A stretch of 64,000 nucleotides of DNA from Clostridium lundense DSM 17049 (GCF_000619945.1 NZ_JHVC01000002.1:1-64000); one strand, 5' to 3'; shown: positions 8,239-16,274, counted from the stretch's first letter. Notes: generated from the sequence alone by a model not told the origin. Numbers and translations are program-made.

Positions 8239-9144
8239 ATGGTAAAAGTAGTAGGTGTACGTTTTAAAAAAGCCGGAAAGATATATTATTTTGCCCCAGG
8301 AGATTTAAATATAAATAAAGGTGATAGCGTTATAGTTGAAACTGCTAGAGGTGTGGAATTTGGAGAATGTGTTATTGGAATAAAAGAAATAGGTGAAGAT
8401 GAGATAGTATCACCGTTAAAAAGTGTTATAAGGAGAGCTACAGAAGAAGATATACAGAAGCATTTAGAAAATAAAAATAAACAAGAAGAGGCTTTTGCTA
8501 TTTGTTTAGAGAAAATTCAGCAACATAATTTACAAATGAAGCTTATAGATGTAGAGTATACATTTGATAATAATAAAGTTATTTTTTATTTCACTGCTGA
8601 TGGAAGAGTGGATTTTAGAGAATTAGTTAAGGACTTGGCAGCTATATTTAGAACCAGAATAGAATTAAGGCAAATTGGAGTAAGAGATGAGGCAAAGATG
8701 ATAGGTGGACTTGGTCCTTGTGGAAGAGCAATGTGTTGTTCAACTTATTTAGGTGATTTTGCTCCAGTATCAATAAAGATGGCTAAGGAACAAAACTTAT
8801 CCTTAAATCCAACAAAAATATCAGGAATTTGTGGTAGACTTATGTGTTGCTTAAATTTTGAGCAGGAAACCTATGAAGAAATCAGAAAAAGGCTTCCTAA
8901 AGTTGGATCTATAATTAGAACGGAGTATGGAGATGGAGAAGTAATTTCTAATAGTGCAGTAAAAGAATGTGTAAAAGCTAAAATAAAAGTTTTAAATGGA
9001 GAGGAGATTATAAAGGAAGTTCCAATAGAAGAATTAAGCTTAGTCTCTGGATCCTATGAGGGAATAGTGAACGAAGATGACATAAAGATAGAAATAGATG
9101 AAGAAGATGAAGCTATAATTAAGGAACTATTCAAAGAAAACTAG
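8239..9144 (+). CDS. ricT: PSP1-domain protein RicT (YaaT)
   Basis: RicT is part of the RicA-RicF-RicT complex, which binds iron-sulfur clusters and helps RNase Y process mRNA; in Bacillus it also promotes sporulation. This 301-residue protein carries the PSP1 domain with cysteine clusters GPCGRAMCC (Cys161, 166, 167) and GICGRLMCC (Cys198, 203, 204). AGGAGG sits 12 bp before the ATG at 8239; an alternative start 14 codons upstream would overlap holB and lacks a ribosome site. The acidic C-terminal tail is species-variable. Confidence 0.9.
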   Translation: MVKVVGVRFKKAGKIYYFAPGDLNINKGDSVIVETARGVEFGECVIGIKEIGEDEIVSPLKSVIRRATEEDIQKHLENKNKQEEAFAICLEKIQQHNLQMKLIDVEYTFDNNKVIFYFTADGRVDFRELVKDLAAIFRTRIELRQIGVRDEAKMIGGLGPCGRAMCCSTYLGDFAPVSIKMAKEQNLSLNPTKISGICGRLMCCLNFEQETYEEIRKRLPKVGSIIRTEYGDGEVISNSAVKECVKAKIKVLNGEEIIKEVPIEELSLVSGSYEGIVNEDDIKIEIDEEDEAIIKELFKEN

Positions 9145-9153
9145 GAGGAAGCT

Positions 9154-9357
9154 ATGAAGTCGGTTTTGAAAGTGTGTAATATGAAAACTATGGTTGATGT
9201 AAGTAATATTAGAAAAGCTATTTCAAAAAATGAAGGGGTAATAGCTTGCCACATAAGCCCAGAAAAAGGAGAAGTTAATGTAGTCTATGATAACTATTCT
9301 ATAAGCTTAGATGATTTGACAGAATGTATAGAAGATTTAGGATATACTATTTTGTAA
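9154..9357 (+). CDS. HMA-like small protein without the metal-binding CxxC
   Basis: A 67-residue protein with the beta-alpha-beta-beta-alpha-beta pattern of heavy-metal-associated (CopZ/Atx1-like) domains, including the typical GVIACHISPEKGEVNVVYD strand pair and LTECIEDLGYTI last helix-strand. The MxCxxC metal loop is replaced by CNMKTMVDV, so it probably does not bind copper in the usual way. AGGAGG precedes the start and the gene is 9 bp after ricT. Confidence 0.6.
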   Translation: MKSVLKVCNMKTMVDVSNIRKAISKNEGVIACHISPEKGEVNVVYDNYSISLDDLTECIEDLGYTIL

Positions 9358-9439
9358 AAATGACTTTAAAAATTTTTATAAACGTGGTAGAATATAAATC
9401 GGATATACTTGTCCAAAACTTTAAGGAGGTGTACATATT

Positions 9440-9610
9440 ATGGCATACAAAATAGCAGATACTTGTATAAGCTGTGGAGCATGTGCTTCAGAATGTCCAG
9501 TTAACGCTATAAGCCAGGGAGACACTCAGTTCGTTGTAGATGCAGGAGCTTGTATCGATTGCGGAAACTGTGCTAATGTTTGCCCAGTAGGAGCAGCTGT
9601 TCAGGAATAA
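9440..9610 (+). CDS. 2[4Fe-4S] ferredoxin, clostridial type
   Basis: This 56-residue ferredoxin is a small electron carrier. It has two classic motifs, CISCGACASECP (residues 9-20) and CIDCGNCANVCP (38-49), that bind two [4Fe-4S] clusters. AAGGAGGT lies upstream of the ATG at 9440. It is followed closely by its own terminator, so it is probably a single-gene, highly expressed unit. It is short and easily missed. Confidence 0.97.
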   Translation: MAYKIADTCISCGACASECPVNAISQGDTQFVVDAGACIDCGNCANVCPVGAAVQE

Positions 9611-9620
9611 TAATAGTAAG

Positions 9621-9650
9621 AAAGACCACTGTTAAGGTGGTCTTTTTTAT
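9621..9650 (+). terminator. Terminator of the ferredoxin gene
   Basis: Arms AAGACCAC (9622-9629) and GTGGTCTT (9637-9644), followed by a T run. Confidence 0.92.
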
Positions 9651-9799
9651 AAATTAATACATTATAAAGAATTATGAAACAAATAATAGTTAAGAATTAT
9701 TTGTTTCTTTTTTATTATATAGATTGTAATATATTTGACATCCTAAGGTAATTAGCCAATAATATTAATTAAAGTTGAATTAGAAAGGGAATATTATAT

Positions 9800-10561
9800 A
9801 TGTTAAAAGCCAAATTAGTTAAAGAAGATGAAACTTTAGATGATTTACAGCTAAAAGAAATCTTTGTAATACAAAAGGTACATGGGTTTAGATTTGGAAT
9901 GGATGCTGTTCTATTAGCCAATTTTGCGAAATTTAAGAAGAAAGATCTTGTTGTAGATTTATGTAGCGGTACTGGTATAATACCATTTATAATAACAGGT
10001 AAAAATGAAATTAGTCATATAACTGGAGTAGAAATACAAGAGGATATGGTAGAAATGGCTAATAGAAGTGTTTTATATAATGAACTTGAAGATAAAATGC
10101 AATTTGTACATGGAGATTTAAAGGATGAAAAGCTATTAAAGACAATAGGAAAAGTTGATGTAGTAACTGTGAATCCTCCCTATAAGTTGCAAAACTCAGG
10201 TATAATAAATGAAAATAATAAGGATGCCATAGCTAGACATGAGATTTGTTGTACTTTAGAGGACGTAATAAAAGCTTCAAATATTCTTTTAAAAGACAAG
10301 GGAAAGTTATATATGGTACACAGACCTGAAAGAATAGCAGATATATTATGTATAATGAGAAAATATAAAATAGAACCTAAATTAATAAGAATAGTTCAAC
10401 CAAATGTAAAGAAGGCTCCTAACTTAATATTAATTGAAGGGCAAAAGAATGCAGGCAAGTTCTTGAAATGGGATAATACTTTATATGTATACTCTGAAAA
10501 TGGAGAGTATACAGAAGAAATAAATATGATTTACGGTAAAATGGAGGATAGTCATGACTAG
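9800..10561 (+). CDS. TrmN6-like adenine-N6 methyltransferase (YabB)
   Basis: A SAM-dependent methyltransferase of 253 residues, of the type that methylates A37 of tRNA-Val in enterobacteria. VVDLCSGTGIIPFII is the SAM motif I and VNPPYK is the adenine-N6 catalytic motif. Position next to rsmI matches yabB in Bacillus. The last codons overlap rsmI by 8 bp. The exact tRNA target in clostridia is inferred from the family. Confidence 0.85.
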   Translation: MLKAKLVKEDETLDDLQLKEIFVIQKVHGFRFGMDAVLLANFAKFKKKDLVVDLCSGTGIIPFIITGKNEISHITGVEIQEDMVEMANRSVLYNELEDKMQFVHGDLKDEKLLKTIGKVDVVTVNPPYKLQNSGIINENNKDAIARHEICCTLEDVIKASNILLKDKGKLYMVHRPERIADILCIMRKYKIEPKLIRIVQPNVKKAPNLILIEGQKNAGKFLKWDNTLYVYSENGEYTEEINMIYGKMEDSHD

Positions 10562-11399
10562 AGGAAAACTTTTTGTTGTGCCAACACCTATAGGAAATTT
10601 AAAAGACATAACTTTAAGAGCATTAGAAATTTTAAATTCTGTAGATATAATAGCAGCTGAAGATACAAGACAGACATTAAAACTTACAAATCATTATAAT
10701 ATAAAGAAAACATTAATAAGTTATCATCAGCATAATGAACAGGGGAAAAGTGATAATTTAATAGAAATACTTAAAGAAGGAAAAAGTATAGCATTAGTAA
10801 GTGATGCTGGTACTCCTGGTATATCTGATCCGGGTAGTGTTATTATATCAAAATGTATAGAAGAAGATATAGACTTTGAAGTGCTTCCAGGGGCTACAGC
10901 TGCTATTACTGCACTTGTATATTCAGGTATGGATACTACTAAATTTTTATTTAGAGGTTTTATTCCAAGGGATAATAAAGATAGAAAAGTAGTTATGGAG
11001 GAAGTAAAAGATAGAAAGGAAACTTTAATTTTTTATGAAGCGCCTCATAGATTGATAAATACTTTAGAATTTTTAAAGGAAAATTTAGGGCAACGTAGAA
11101 TAGCTATATGTAGAGAATTAACGAAACTTCATGAGGAAATCATGAGGTTTACAATTGACGAAGCTATAAAGCATTATAAAGTAAACAATCCAAGAGGAGA
11201 ATATGTACTTATTGTAGAAGGAAAAAGTGAAGAAGCTATAGAACAAGAAGAAATTTCAAAATGGGAAGGTCTTACTATAGAGCAACATATATTAAAATAT
11301 ATGAATGAAGGATTTAGTAAAAAGGATGCCATAAAAAAAACAGCTAAGGATAGAAAGCTATCTAAGTCAGAAGTATATAAGTATTCCTTAAATATTTAA
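10554..11399 (+). CDS. rsmI: 16S rRNA (cytidine1402-2'-O)-methyltransferase
   Basis: RsmI adds the 2'-O methyl group on C1402 in the ribosomal P site. The 281-residue protein has the tetrapyrrole-methylase fold, with PTPIGNLKDITLRALE at the N-terminus, AAEDTRQT, the SDAGTPGISDPG motif and LPGATA. The ATG lies inside the end of the preceding methylase gene with an ATGGAGGATAG ribosome site. The Bacillus genes yabA and yazA that surround it there are absent. Confidence 0.94.
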   Translation: MTRGKLFVVPTPIGNLKDITLRALEILNSVDIIAAEDTRQTLKLTNHYNIKKTLISYHQHNEQGKSDNLIEILKEGKSIALVSDAGTPGISDPGSVIISKCIEEDIDFEVLPGATAAITALVYSGMDTTKFLFRGFIPRDNKDRKVVMEEVKDRKETLIFYEAPHRLINTLEFLKENLGQRRIAICRELTKLHEEIMRFTIDEAIKHYKVNNPRGEYVLIVEGKSEEAIEQEEISKWEGLTIEQHILKYMNEGFSKKDAIKKTAKDRKLSKSEVYKYSLNI

Positions 11400-11568
11400 T
11401 ATAAATATAGTAATATATTAAATATTTAATTTGATAATATAATAAATACACATTTTTACATTGAGATTTTTAATAAATAGATGGTATAATAAAATGGTAA
11501 TAAAAATACATATTCCAAAGAAAAAATACAAAATTCACATAAGATTTAATTTTTCGGGGGGTGTTGGT

Positions 11569-12663
11569 GTGAATAAAAGATTAGTGTCTATTATTACCGC
11601 ATTAACGATAGTAGCAACATTTAATGTTTCAGTATTAGCAGAACCACTATCTGAAAAGATAAAAATTCAACAACAGAAAATTCAAGAAAACACTAAATCA
11701 TTAAAGGATGCTCAAAAGAAAAGAGAAGATTTAGAAGTAACTGTGGAAAAAATGGACAATCAAATCGAAGGGCTTATGAAAAATATAAATGACACAAAAA
11801 AGAATATTAAGAAAACTCAAAATGATATAAAGGTTGTAGAAAAGGATATTGAAAAAGCTGAAAATAATATAAAAACTGAACAAGATTTATTTAACAAAAG
11901 AGTTAGAGCCATGTATGTAAGTGGTGCAGGAAGTTATTTGGATATAATACTTGAGGCTAAGGGATTAAGTGATTTAATATCTAAGGTAGAAGCCGTTAAA
12001 AAGGTTATAGAATTTGATAACAAAATAATTGCAGATCTTAACGGTAAAAAACAAGATATAGAAAAGAAAAAAGAAATTTTAAATAATCAAAATAATAAGT
12101 TATTGGCTCTTAAGGCAGATAATGAAAAAAAATTAGCAGAGATGAATAATAAAAGAAAAGAGCAGTATAATTTAGTAGCGGAGCTAGAACGTCAAGAGAA
12201 AATGTATGCTTCAAAAATTAATGAGTCACAATCATACATAAATTCTGCTATGGCACAGATTAATAGCATTAGAAAGTCAGCACCTAAGTATACTCCTTCT
12301 AGAGGATCAGCATCTATATCTTCGAATTCTATAGTTGCATATGCATCAAACTTCTTAGGTACACCTTATGAGTGGGGTGGAAATGGACCAAGTACTTTTG
12401 ATTGTTCTGGTTATGTAAAATATGTGTACGAGCATTTTGGTGTAAGCTTACCAAGAGTAGCGGAAGATCAACAGAATGTAGGTTCATCAGTATCAAGAGA
12501 TGAATTACAACCAGGAGATTTAGTGTTCTTTGGATATCCTGCACATCATGTGGGAATATACGTAGGAGATAACTGTTATATGCATGCACCAAAAACGGGA
12601 GACGTAATTAAAATATCACCTTTGACTAGAAGTGATTATAGTGGTGCAAGAAGAGTAAGATAA
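11569..12663 (+). CDS. Secreted NlpC/P60 peptidoglycan hydrolase with CwlO/PcsB-like coiled coil
   Basis: This is an exported cell-wall endopeptidase, probably cutting between D-Glu and the diamino acid in stem peptides. A signal peptide (about residues 1-25, ending VLAEP) is followed by a long coiled coil (about 28-240) and a C-terminal NlpC/P60 domain with catalytic Cys279 (FDCSGY), His327 (HHVG) and His339. The GTG at 11569 is chosen because GGGGGG lies just upstream; the longer reading frame from 11461 has no ribosome site and would bury the signal peptide. Coiled-coil hydrolases of this type are normally activated by FtsEX; those genes are not in the window. Confidence 0.88.
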   Translation: MNKRLVSIITALTIVATFNVSVLAEPLSEKIKIQQQKIQENTKSLKDAQKKREDLEVTVEKMDNQIEGLMKNINDTKKNIKKTQNDIKVVEKDIEKAENNIKTEQDLFNKRVRAMYVSGAGSYLDIILEAKGLSDLISKVEAVKKVIEFDNKIIADLNGKKQDIEKKKEILNNQNNKLLALKADNEKKLAEMNNKRKEQYNLVAELERQEKMYASKINESQSYINSAMAQINSIRKSAPKYTPSRGSASISSNSIVAYASNFLGTPYEWGGNGPSTFDCSGYVKYVYEHFGVSLPRVAEDQQNVGSSVSRDELQPGDLVFFGYPAHHVGIYVGDNCYMHAPKTGDVIKISPLTRSDYSGARRVR

Positions 12664-12675
12664 GTTTAATATAAT

Positions 12676-12701
12676 TTGGAGAGAATATTTATTCTCTCCA
12701 A
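12676..12701 (+). terminator. Hairpin after the NlpC/P60 gene
   Basis: Perfect 11-bp arms TTGGAGAGAAT and ATTCTCTCCAA with a 4-nt loop. No T run follows, so it may stabilise the 3' end rather than terminate. Confidence 0.55.
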
Positions 12702-12919
12702 TACACAATGATTTAATTATAAATTTTAGTTTTAAATGTTGATAAGATTTATTAAAATCCTTAAAGTTCATTTTATTAATATATTCATGTCTATATTTAT
12801 CATATCTATAATAAGATAATTTTATATTTCTCACTTCATTTATATTGGTCATAAGCAATTTATGCATTTTTATAAAAATTTATAATTAGATATGCTTGTT
12901 TTATTGTATAAATATATTT

Positions 12920-12952
12920 TCCAACTTTTTCATAAAGAGTTGGATTTTTTTT
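12920..12952 (+). terminator. Orphan intrinsic terminator
   Basis: Arms TCCAACT and AGTTGGA followed by eight T. No gene ends just upstream on this strand; it may be a second terminator for the hydrolase transcript. Confidence 0.7.
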
Positions 12953-12997
12953 GTTGGTTCTTATTTTTTTAAAGTAGTAATCCAAAATTAAGGGAAT

Positions 12998-13023
12998 ATA
13001 AAAACCCACATGAAACATGTGGG
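12998..13023 (-). terminator. Terminator of abrB
   Basis: Arms CCCACATG and CATGTGGG with a 3-nt loop. On the minus strand it is followed by TTTTTATA. Confidence 0.85.
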
Positions 13024-13057
13024 AATAGAGGATTAATATCCTATAAATAAAATTATA

Positions 13058-13300
13058 TTATTCACCTTTTAATTCATTTAAACAATTCTTGCAGATATTT
13101 TTACCTTTATAATTAATAACATCTCTTGCATCTCCGCAGAATATACAAGCAGGTTCATATTTCTTTAATATGATTTGTTCACCGTCAACATAAATTTCTA
13201 AAGCATCTTTTTCAGCAATATCCAAAGTTCTTCTCAATTCTATTGGAATAACAATTCTTCCAAGTTCATCCACTCTTCTTACAACTCCAGTTGATTTCAT
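13058..13300 (-). CDS. abrB: AbrB-family transition-state regulator with a C-terminal zinc knuckle
   Basis: AbrB is a global DNA-binding repressor of post-exponential and sporulation genes. The 80-residue protein begins MKSTGVVRRVDELGRIVIPI, the swapped-hairpin DNA-binding domain. It then carries CIFC and CKNC, four cysteines likely to bind zinc, in place of the multimerisation domain of Bacillus AbrB. The start at 13300 is set by AAGGAGGA; a longer frame extends upstream without a ribosome site. Two tandem promoters and a Spo0A box lie upstream, as expected for Spo0A repression. Confidence 0.92.
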   Translation of the reverse strand: MKSTGVVRRVDELGRIVIPIELRRTLDIAEKDALEIYVDGEQIILKKYEPACIFCGDARDVINYKGKNICKNCLNELKGE

Positions 13301-13341
13301 TATATAGTTCCTCCTTAATAACAGATAATTTAAATACATAA

Positions 13342-13348
13342 TTCGACA
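13342..13348 (-). promoter_or_regulatory. Spo0A box (0A box) in the abrB leader
   Basis: On the minus strand the site reads TGTCGAA within ATATGTCGAATTATG, an exact match to the 0A-box consensus. It lies at about +8 to +14 of the proximal abrB promoter, the same placement as in Bacillus abrB, where Spo0A~P represses. Confidence 0.75.
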
Positions 13349-13361
13349 TATTTTCTTGTAA

Positions 13362-13390
13362 ATAGTAACATAGTAACCATTAAAAGTCAA
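13362..13390 (-). promoter_or_regulatory. abrB proximal promoter P2
   Basis: On the minus strand: -35 TTGACT (13390-13385), 17-bp spacer, -10 TACTAT (13367-13362). The predicted start is about 55 bp before the abrB start codon. Confidence 0.6.
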
Positions 13391-13451
13391 TATATAAATT
13401 ATGAATTATTTTATAATATTACAAATTTCTTATTTAATTTCATCTAATGTT

Positions 13452-13480
13452 ACTATACTACCAATTTATTCAAATGTCAA
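13452..13480 (-). promoter_or_regulatory. abrB distal promoter P1
   Basis: On the minus strand: -35 TTGACA (13480-13475), 17-bp spacer, -10 TATAGT (13457-13452). It resembles P2 in spacer sequence, suggesting an old duplication. Confidence 0.6.
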
Positions 13481-13652
13481 TATATTTTTGAAGTGAAAAT
13501 ACATTTTTTTACTAATAGCTTAAGTGCTTATAGTTCAAAGGATAAAGAGACATTTGATAATATATAACATTGTATTAGTTGCTATATAAATAAATAGTTA
13601 ACATTGACTGTTAATTTAAAAAATAGTAACTTAATGGTATTTATGTAGTTGA

Positions 13653-13659
13653 TGTCGAA
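13653..13659 (+). promoter_or_regulatory. Second 0A-like box
   Basis: TGTCGAA in GATGTCGAATTATC, sharing ATGTCGAATTAT with the abrB-leader box. It is 173 bp upstream of abrB P1 and about 300 bp upstream of the transaldolase gene, so its target is unclear. Confidence 0.45.
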
Positions 13660-13916
13660 TTATCAAATATATTTTTATAATAAATATGAAAAGCATGTTA
13701 ATATTAATTGAATATAAGATAAAACATAACAATTTGACTTACATATATAGTAATATGGATCAGTATATGTATATATGTTTGCATATAGCTATATAGTTGA
13801 CTAAATTAATGTAAAAAACAAGTAATTTTTTATAATGACTTTTATCTTAACTAGTTACCAACATAAAGAGTTAAGAATAGGGAATTAAATTTATAAAATA
13901 TAAAATTTGTTAAATA

Positions 13917-13925
13917 TGATATAAT
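13917..13925 (+). promoter_or_regulatory. Extended -10 promoter of the transaldolase-like gene
   Basis: TGATATAAT (extended -10) ends 34 bp before the ATG. No good -35 is seen. Confidence 0.5.
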
Positions 13926-13959
13926 AATTATATAAAAATTCCGAGAGGAGAGATTGTAA

Positions 13960-14601
13960 ATGAAAATATTTATTGATACTGCTAACGTAGAAGAGATTAA
14001 AAAAGTAGCAGAATGGGGGATACTAGATGGAGTAACTACTAATCCTTCATTAATTGCAAAGGAAGGAAGAGATCTAAAAGATGTAATCGAAGAAATATGT
14101 TCAATTGTTGATGGACCTATCAGTGCAGAAGTTATAAGCTTAAAGTCTGAAGAAATGGTAAAGGAGGCAATGGAACTTTCTAAAATACATAAAAATATAG
14201 TAATAAAAATACCTATGTGTGAAGAAGGACTTAAGGCTGTAAGTAAGTTAAGTAAGCAAGGTATAAAAACAAATGTTACATTAATATTCTCAGCACAACA
14301 GGCACTACTTGCTGCAAAAGCAGGAGCATCTTTTGTAAGTCCTTTTGTAGGTAGATTAGATGATATAGGAAATGGTGGATTTTCAGTAGTTAGTGATATA
14401 GCTGAAATATTTGATATATATGGAATAACCACTGAAATTATAGCTGCTAGCATAAGAACACCTATGCATGTATTAGAATGTGCAAAAATAGGAGCAGATA
14501 TAGCTACAATACCATATAAGGTATTAACTCAAATGTTAAAACATCCTTTAACAGATAATGGTATAGAAAAATTCTTAGAAGACTACAAAAAGATGCAGTA
14601 A
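13960..14601 (+). CDS. Transaldolase-like / fructose-6-phosphate aldolase (TalC/FSA type)
   Basis: The 213-residue protein is the short transaldolase type, a TIM barrel that transfers or releases dihydroxyacetone units in sugar-phosphate metabolism. MKIFIDTANVEEIKK, DGVTTNPSLIAKEG, the Schiff-base lysine in IVIKIPM, TNVTLIFS and SPFVGRLDDIG are all present. GAGAGGAGAG precedes the ATG. It is transcribed alone, away from abrB. Transaldolase versus FSA activity cannot be decided from these motifs. Confidence 0.88.
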   Translation: MKIFIDTANVEEIKKVAEWGILDGVTTNPSLIAKEGRDLKDVIEEICSIVDGPISAEVISLKSEEMVKEAMELSKIHKNIVIKIPMCEEGLKAVSKLSKQGIKTNVTLIFSAQQALLAAKAGASFVSPFVGRLDDIGNGGFSVVSDIAEIFDIYGITTEIIAASIRTPMHVLECAKIGADIATIPYKVLTQMLKHPLTDNGIEKFLEDYKKMQ

Positions 14602-14718
14602 TCTAGGCAATTGTATTTAATTTATAAATAAAATATTTGAAATAAATGTAAATGCCTTATTTGCGATAAAAAGAAAATAAATAAAAAAATGAAAGAAATA
14701 CAATGCATATTGTCTAAG

Positions 14719-14861
14719 TATTCCACAGCTGAATGGACAAGTTATCAACAGGGTAAATGTTAGTAATGTTGATAAGTATATGTATGTCAATGAAATCAAA
14801 GATCAATATCCATGATGTTATCCACAAATTATGTGGATAATGTCATGGATATTGTTGATAA
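14719..14861. other. DnaA-box cluster 1 with a 23-bp-stem inverted repeat
   Basis: Six DnaA-box-like 9-mers lie within 143 bp. Perfect TTATCCACA occurs at 14818-14826 and its perfect complement at 14832-14840. One-mismatch TTATCAACA occurs at 14742-14750 and, in reverse, at 14767-14775 and 14853-14861. A weaker TATTCCACA is at 14719-14727. The central pair is embedded in a larger inverted repeat (14804-14854) with 12-bp outer arms CAATATCCATGA / TCATGGATATTG. The 357-bp gap between the convergent transaldolase and deacetylase genes holds nothing else. Confidence 0.75.
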
Positions 14862-14958
14862 GTTTGGACAAGGGTGAATAAATTGAAATTTTATTTTATA
14901 ATCTATTAAAATTTTATTTATTCAATATTGTCGAAAAATAATTTTGAAAGGACGACAT

Positions 14959-15900
14959 TTATTTATAATTTCTATTTGTTAATCTTCTATGAAATTCATT
15001 TATGTCAAAATTAGCACTAATATATACTCTATCTAAGGTATATATCCCATCACTTTTATCTGACCAAGTACCATTTGTAGTAAAGGCCATTTTATAATCG
15101 GTTTCTTTAATTGCTTTTATAGTATTTTCATTCCAATTGCCATAGGGGTAAGCAATATAAGATATTTTCCTGCCTAAGATATTTTCTAAAAAAAATTTTG
15201 AATTTTTTAAAGTTTCTAATTGTTTATTATAAGTTAAAGTAGCAAGTTTTTCATGATCAACAGTATGACTTTGAACTTCTATGCCGTTATTAGCTAATTC
15301 TATAATTTGATTGGAAGTTAAATAACCTTTACGGTTATCTATATTATTAGTAATTACAAAGACTACTGCATTAAAGCCAAATTCTTTTAAAATAGGATAT
15401 GCATTAGTGTAGTTATCTACATAACCATCATCAAAGGTTAACACTACAGATTTTTCTGGTACAGGTGAATTATTGACGAAAAATTCATGCAATTCATTTA
15501 ACGTAAGAGTTGTATAACCTTTTTCTTTAAGAAAGCACATTTGCTCTCTAAACTTTTCTTTTGGAATTCTTAGTTCATTTCCTTTTTCATAAGCTATTGA
15601 ATGGTACATTAGGACAGGAATGCCCTTATTATTATATTTTAAATTTGGTCCTGTAAAAGTTCTATTATTAAGTACATTCTTTGGAGTTTCTTTATTTAGA
15701 GAAGACGCTATAGGAGGTTTTATTGAAGCATCTATAGCAGTTTTCTCAGGGATGTTAATTTCTTTGTTGATAACTTGTGTATTATTATTTTGAATATCTT
15801 TTGCAGCTATATTTAGGTTTTTGGAGCAAGATGTAAGTATACAGGGAAATATGAAGCTAATAATGAATAATGAACATTTTTTCGATAAATTCTTAAACAT
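14959..15900 (-). CDS. Polysaccharide deacetylase lipoprotein (CE4)
   Basis: A surface-anchored NodB-type deacetylase of 313 residues, likely acting on peptidoglycan or another N-acetylated glycan. The signal peptide ends in the lipobox LTSC (Cys25). A low-complexity linker (about 26-90) precedes the NodB domain: VLMYHSI, LTFDDGY (catalytic Asp and metal Asp), SHTVDH (metal histidines) and YPYGNW. GAGGTGT is the ribosome site. The gene is flanked on both sides by DnaA-box clusters; the one upstream lies in its likely promoter region. Confidence 0.88.
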   Translation of the reverse strand: MFKNLSKKCSLFIISFIFPCILTSCSKNLNIAAKDIQNNNTQVINKEINIPEKTAIDASIKPPIASSLNKETPKNVLNNRTFTGPNLKYNNKGIPVLMYHSIAYEKGNELRIPKEKFREQMCFLKEKGYTTLTLNELHEFFVNNSPVPEKSVVLTFDDGYVDNYTNAYPILKEFGFNAVVFVITNNIDNRKGYLTSNQIIELANNGIEVQSHTVDHEKLATLTYNKQLETLKNSKFFLENILGRKISYIAYPYGNWNENTIKAIKETDYKMAFTTNGTWSDKSDGIYTLDRVYISANFDINEFHRRLTNRNYK

Positions 15901-16012
15901 TGTTACACCTCACAATAAAAATATAATAAACCCTTTATTTTAAAGGCTTGAAGCAAATTATTCTTTATATATGGAGAAATAGTTTGTGTGTATAATAATA
16001 TAACTATACACA

Positions 16013-16192
16013 TTGTCCACAATTTGGGTGTGGATAACTTGTGAAATTAATGTTGATTTTTAATGTTTTCAAGCTAATATAAATAATAAACAATATTCAC
16101 TCAATAATTTTTGTTGAAAAATGTATAAATTTTTGAAAATCTAAAAATTATTATTAACATTATCCACAGAAATGTGGATAAGTTGTGGACAA
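16013..16192. other. DnaA-box cluster 2
   Basis: Five DnaA boxes in 180 bp. Perfect TTATCCACA is at 16160-16168; perfect reverse copies are at 16029-16037 and 16173-16181. One-mismatch TTGTCCACA is at 16013-16021 and, in reverse, at 16184-16192. The 16160-16181 pair is an inverted pair with a 4-bp gap, like the central pair of cluster 1. Confidence 0.8.
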
Positions 16193-16274
16193 CTATTGAT
16201 ATACTATTTTAGTTTAACCAGATTTAAGTAAAATATGTAAAAAAGAATTTTTTTCTAAATAAGTGTATCAAAAA

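Larger units (their letters stand above)
12664..13057. other. Intergenic region between convergent genes
   Basis: No gene is supported. It holds three hairpins: one ending the NlpC/P60 gene, an orphan terminator at 12920-12952, and the abrB terminator. The space between 12703 and 12919 has no open frame with a ribosome site. Confidence 0.6.
13301..13959. other. Long regulatory intergenic region between abrB and the transaldolase gene
   Basis: This 659-bp gene-free stretch separates divergent genes. It contains the abrB promoters, one 0A box in the abrB leader, a second 0A-like box at 13653 and an extended -10 for the right-hand gene. From 13500 to 13900 it is very AT-rich with no reading frame I would defend. 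Confidence 0.6.

Noticed and set aside
12616..12867. 83-codon frame on the minus strand after the NlpC/P60 gene
   Set aside because: No ribosome site, overlaps the hydrolase 3' end and terminator hairpin, and the residues show no protein-like pattern.
14929..14935. TGTCGAA (0A-box match) between the transaldolase and deacetylase genes
   Set aside because: It lies at the 3' ends of two convergent genes, away from any promoter; a 7-bp match is expected by chance.
14719..16192. Calling the DnaA-box region the chromosomal oriC
   Set aside because: dnaA, dnaN and the usual rpmH/gyrase neighbours are absent from the window, so oriC cannot be claimed.
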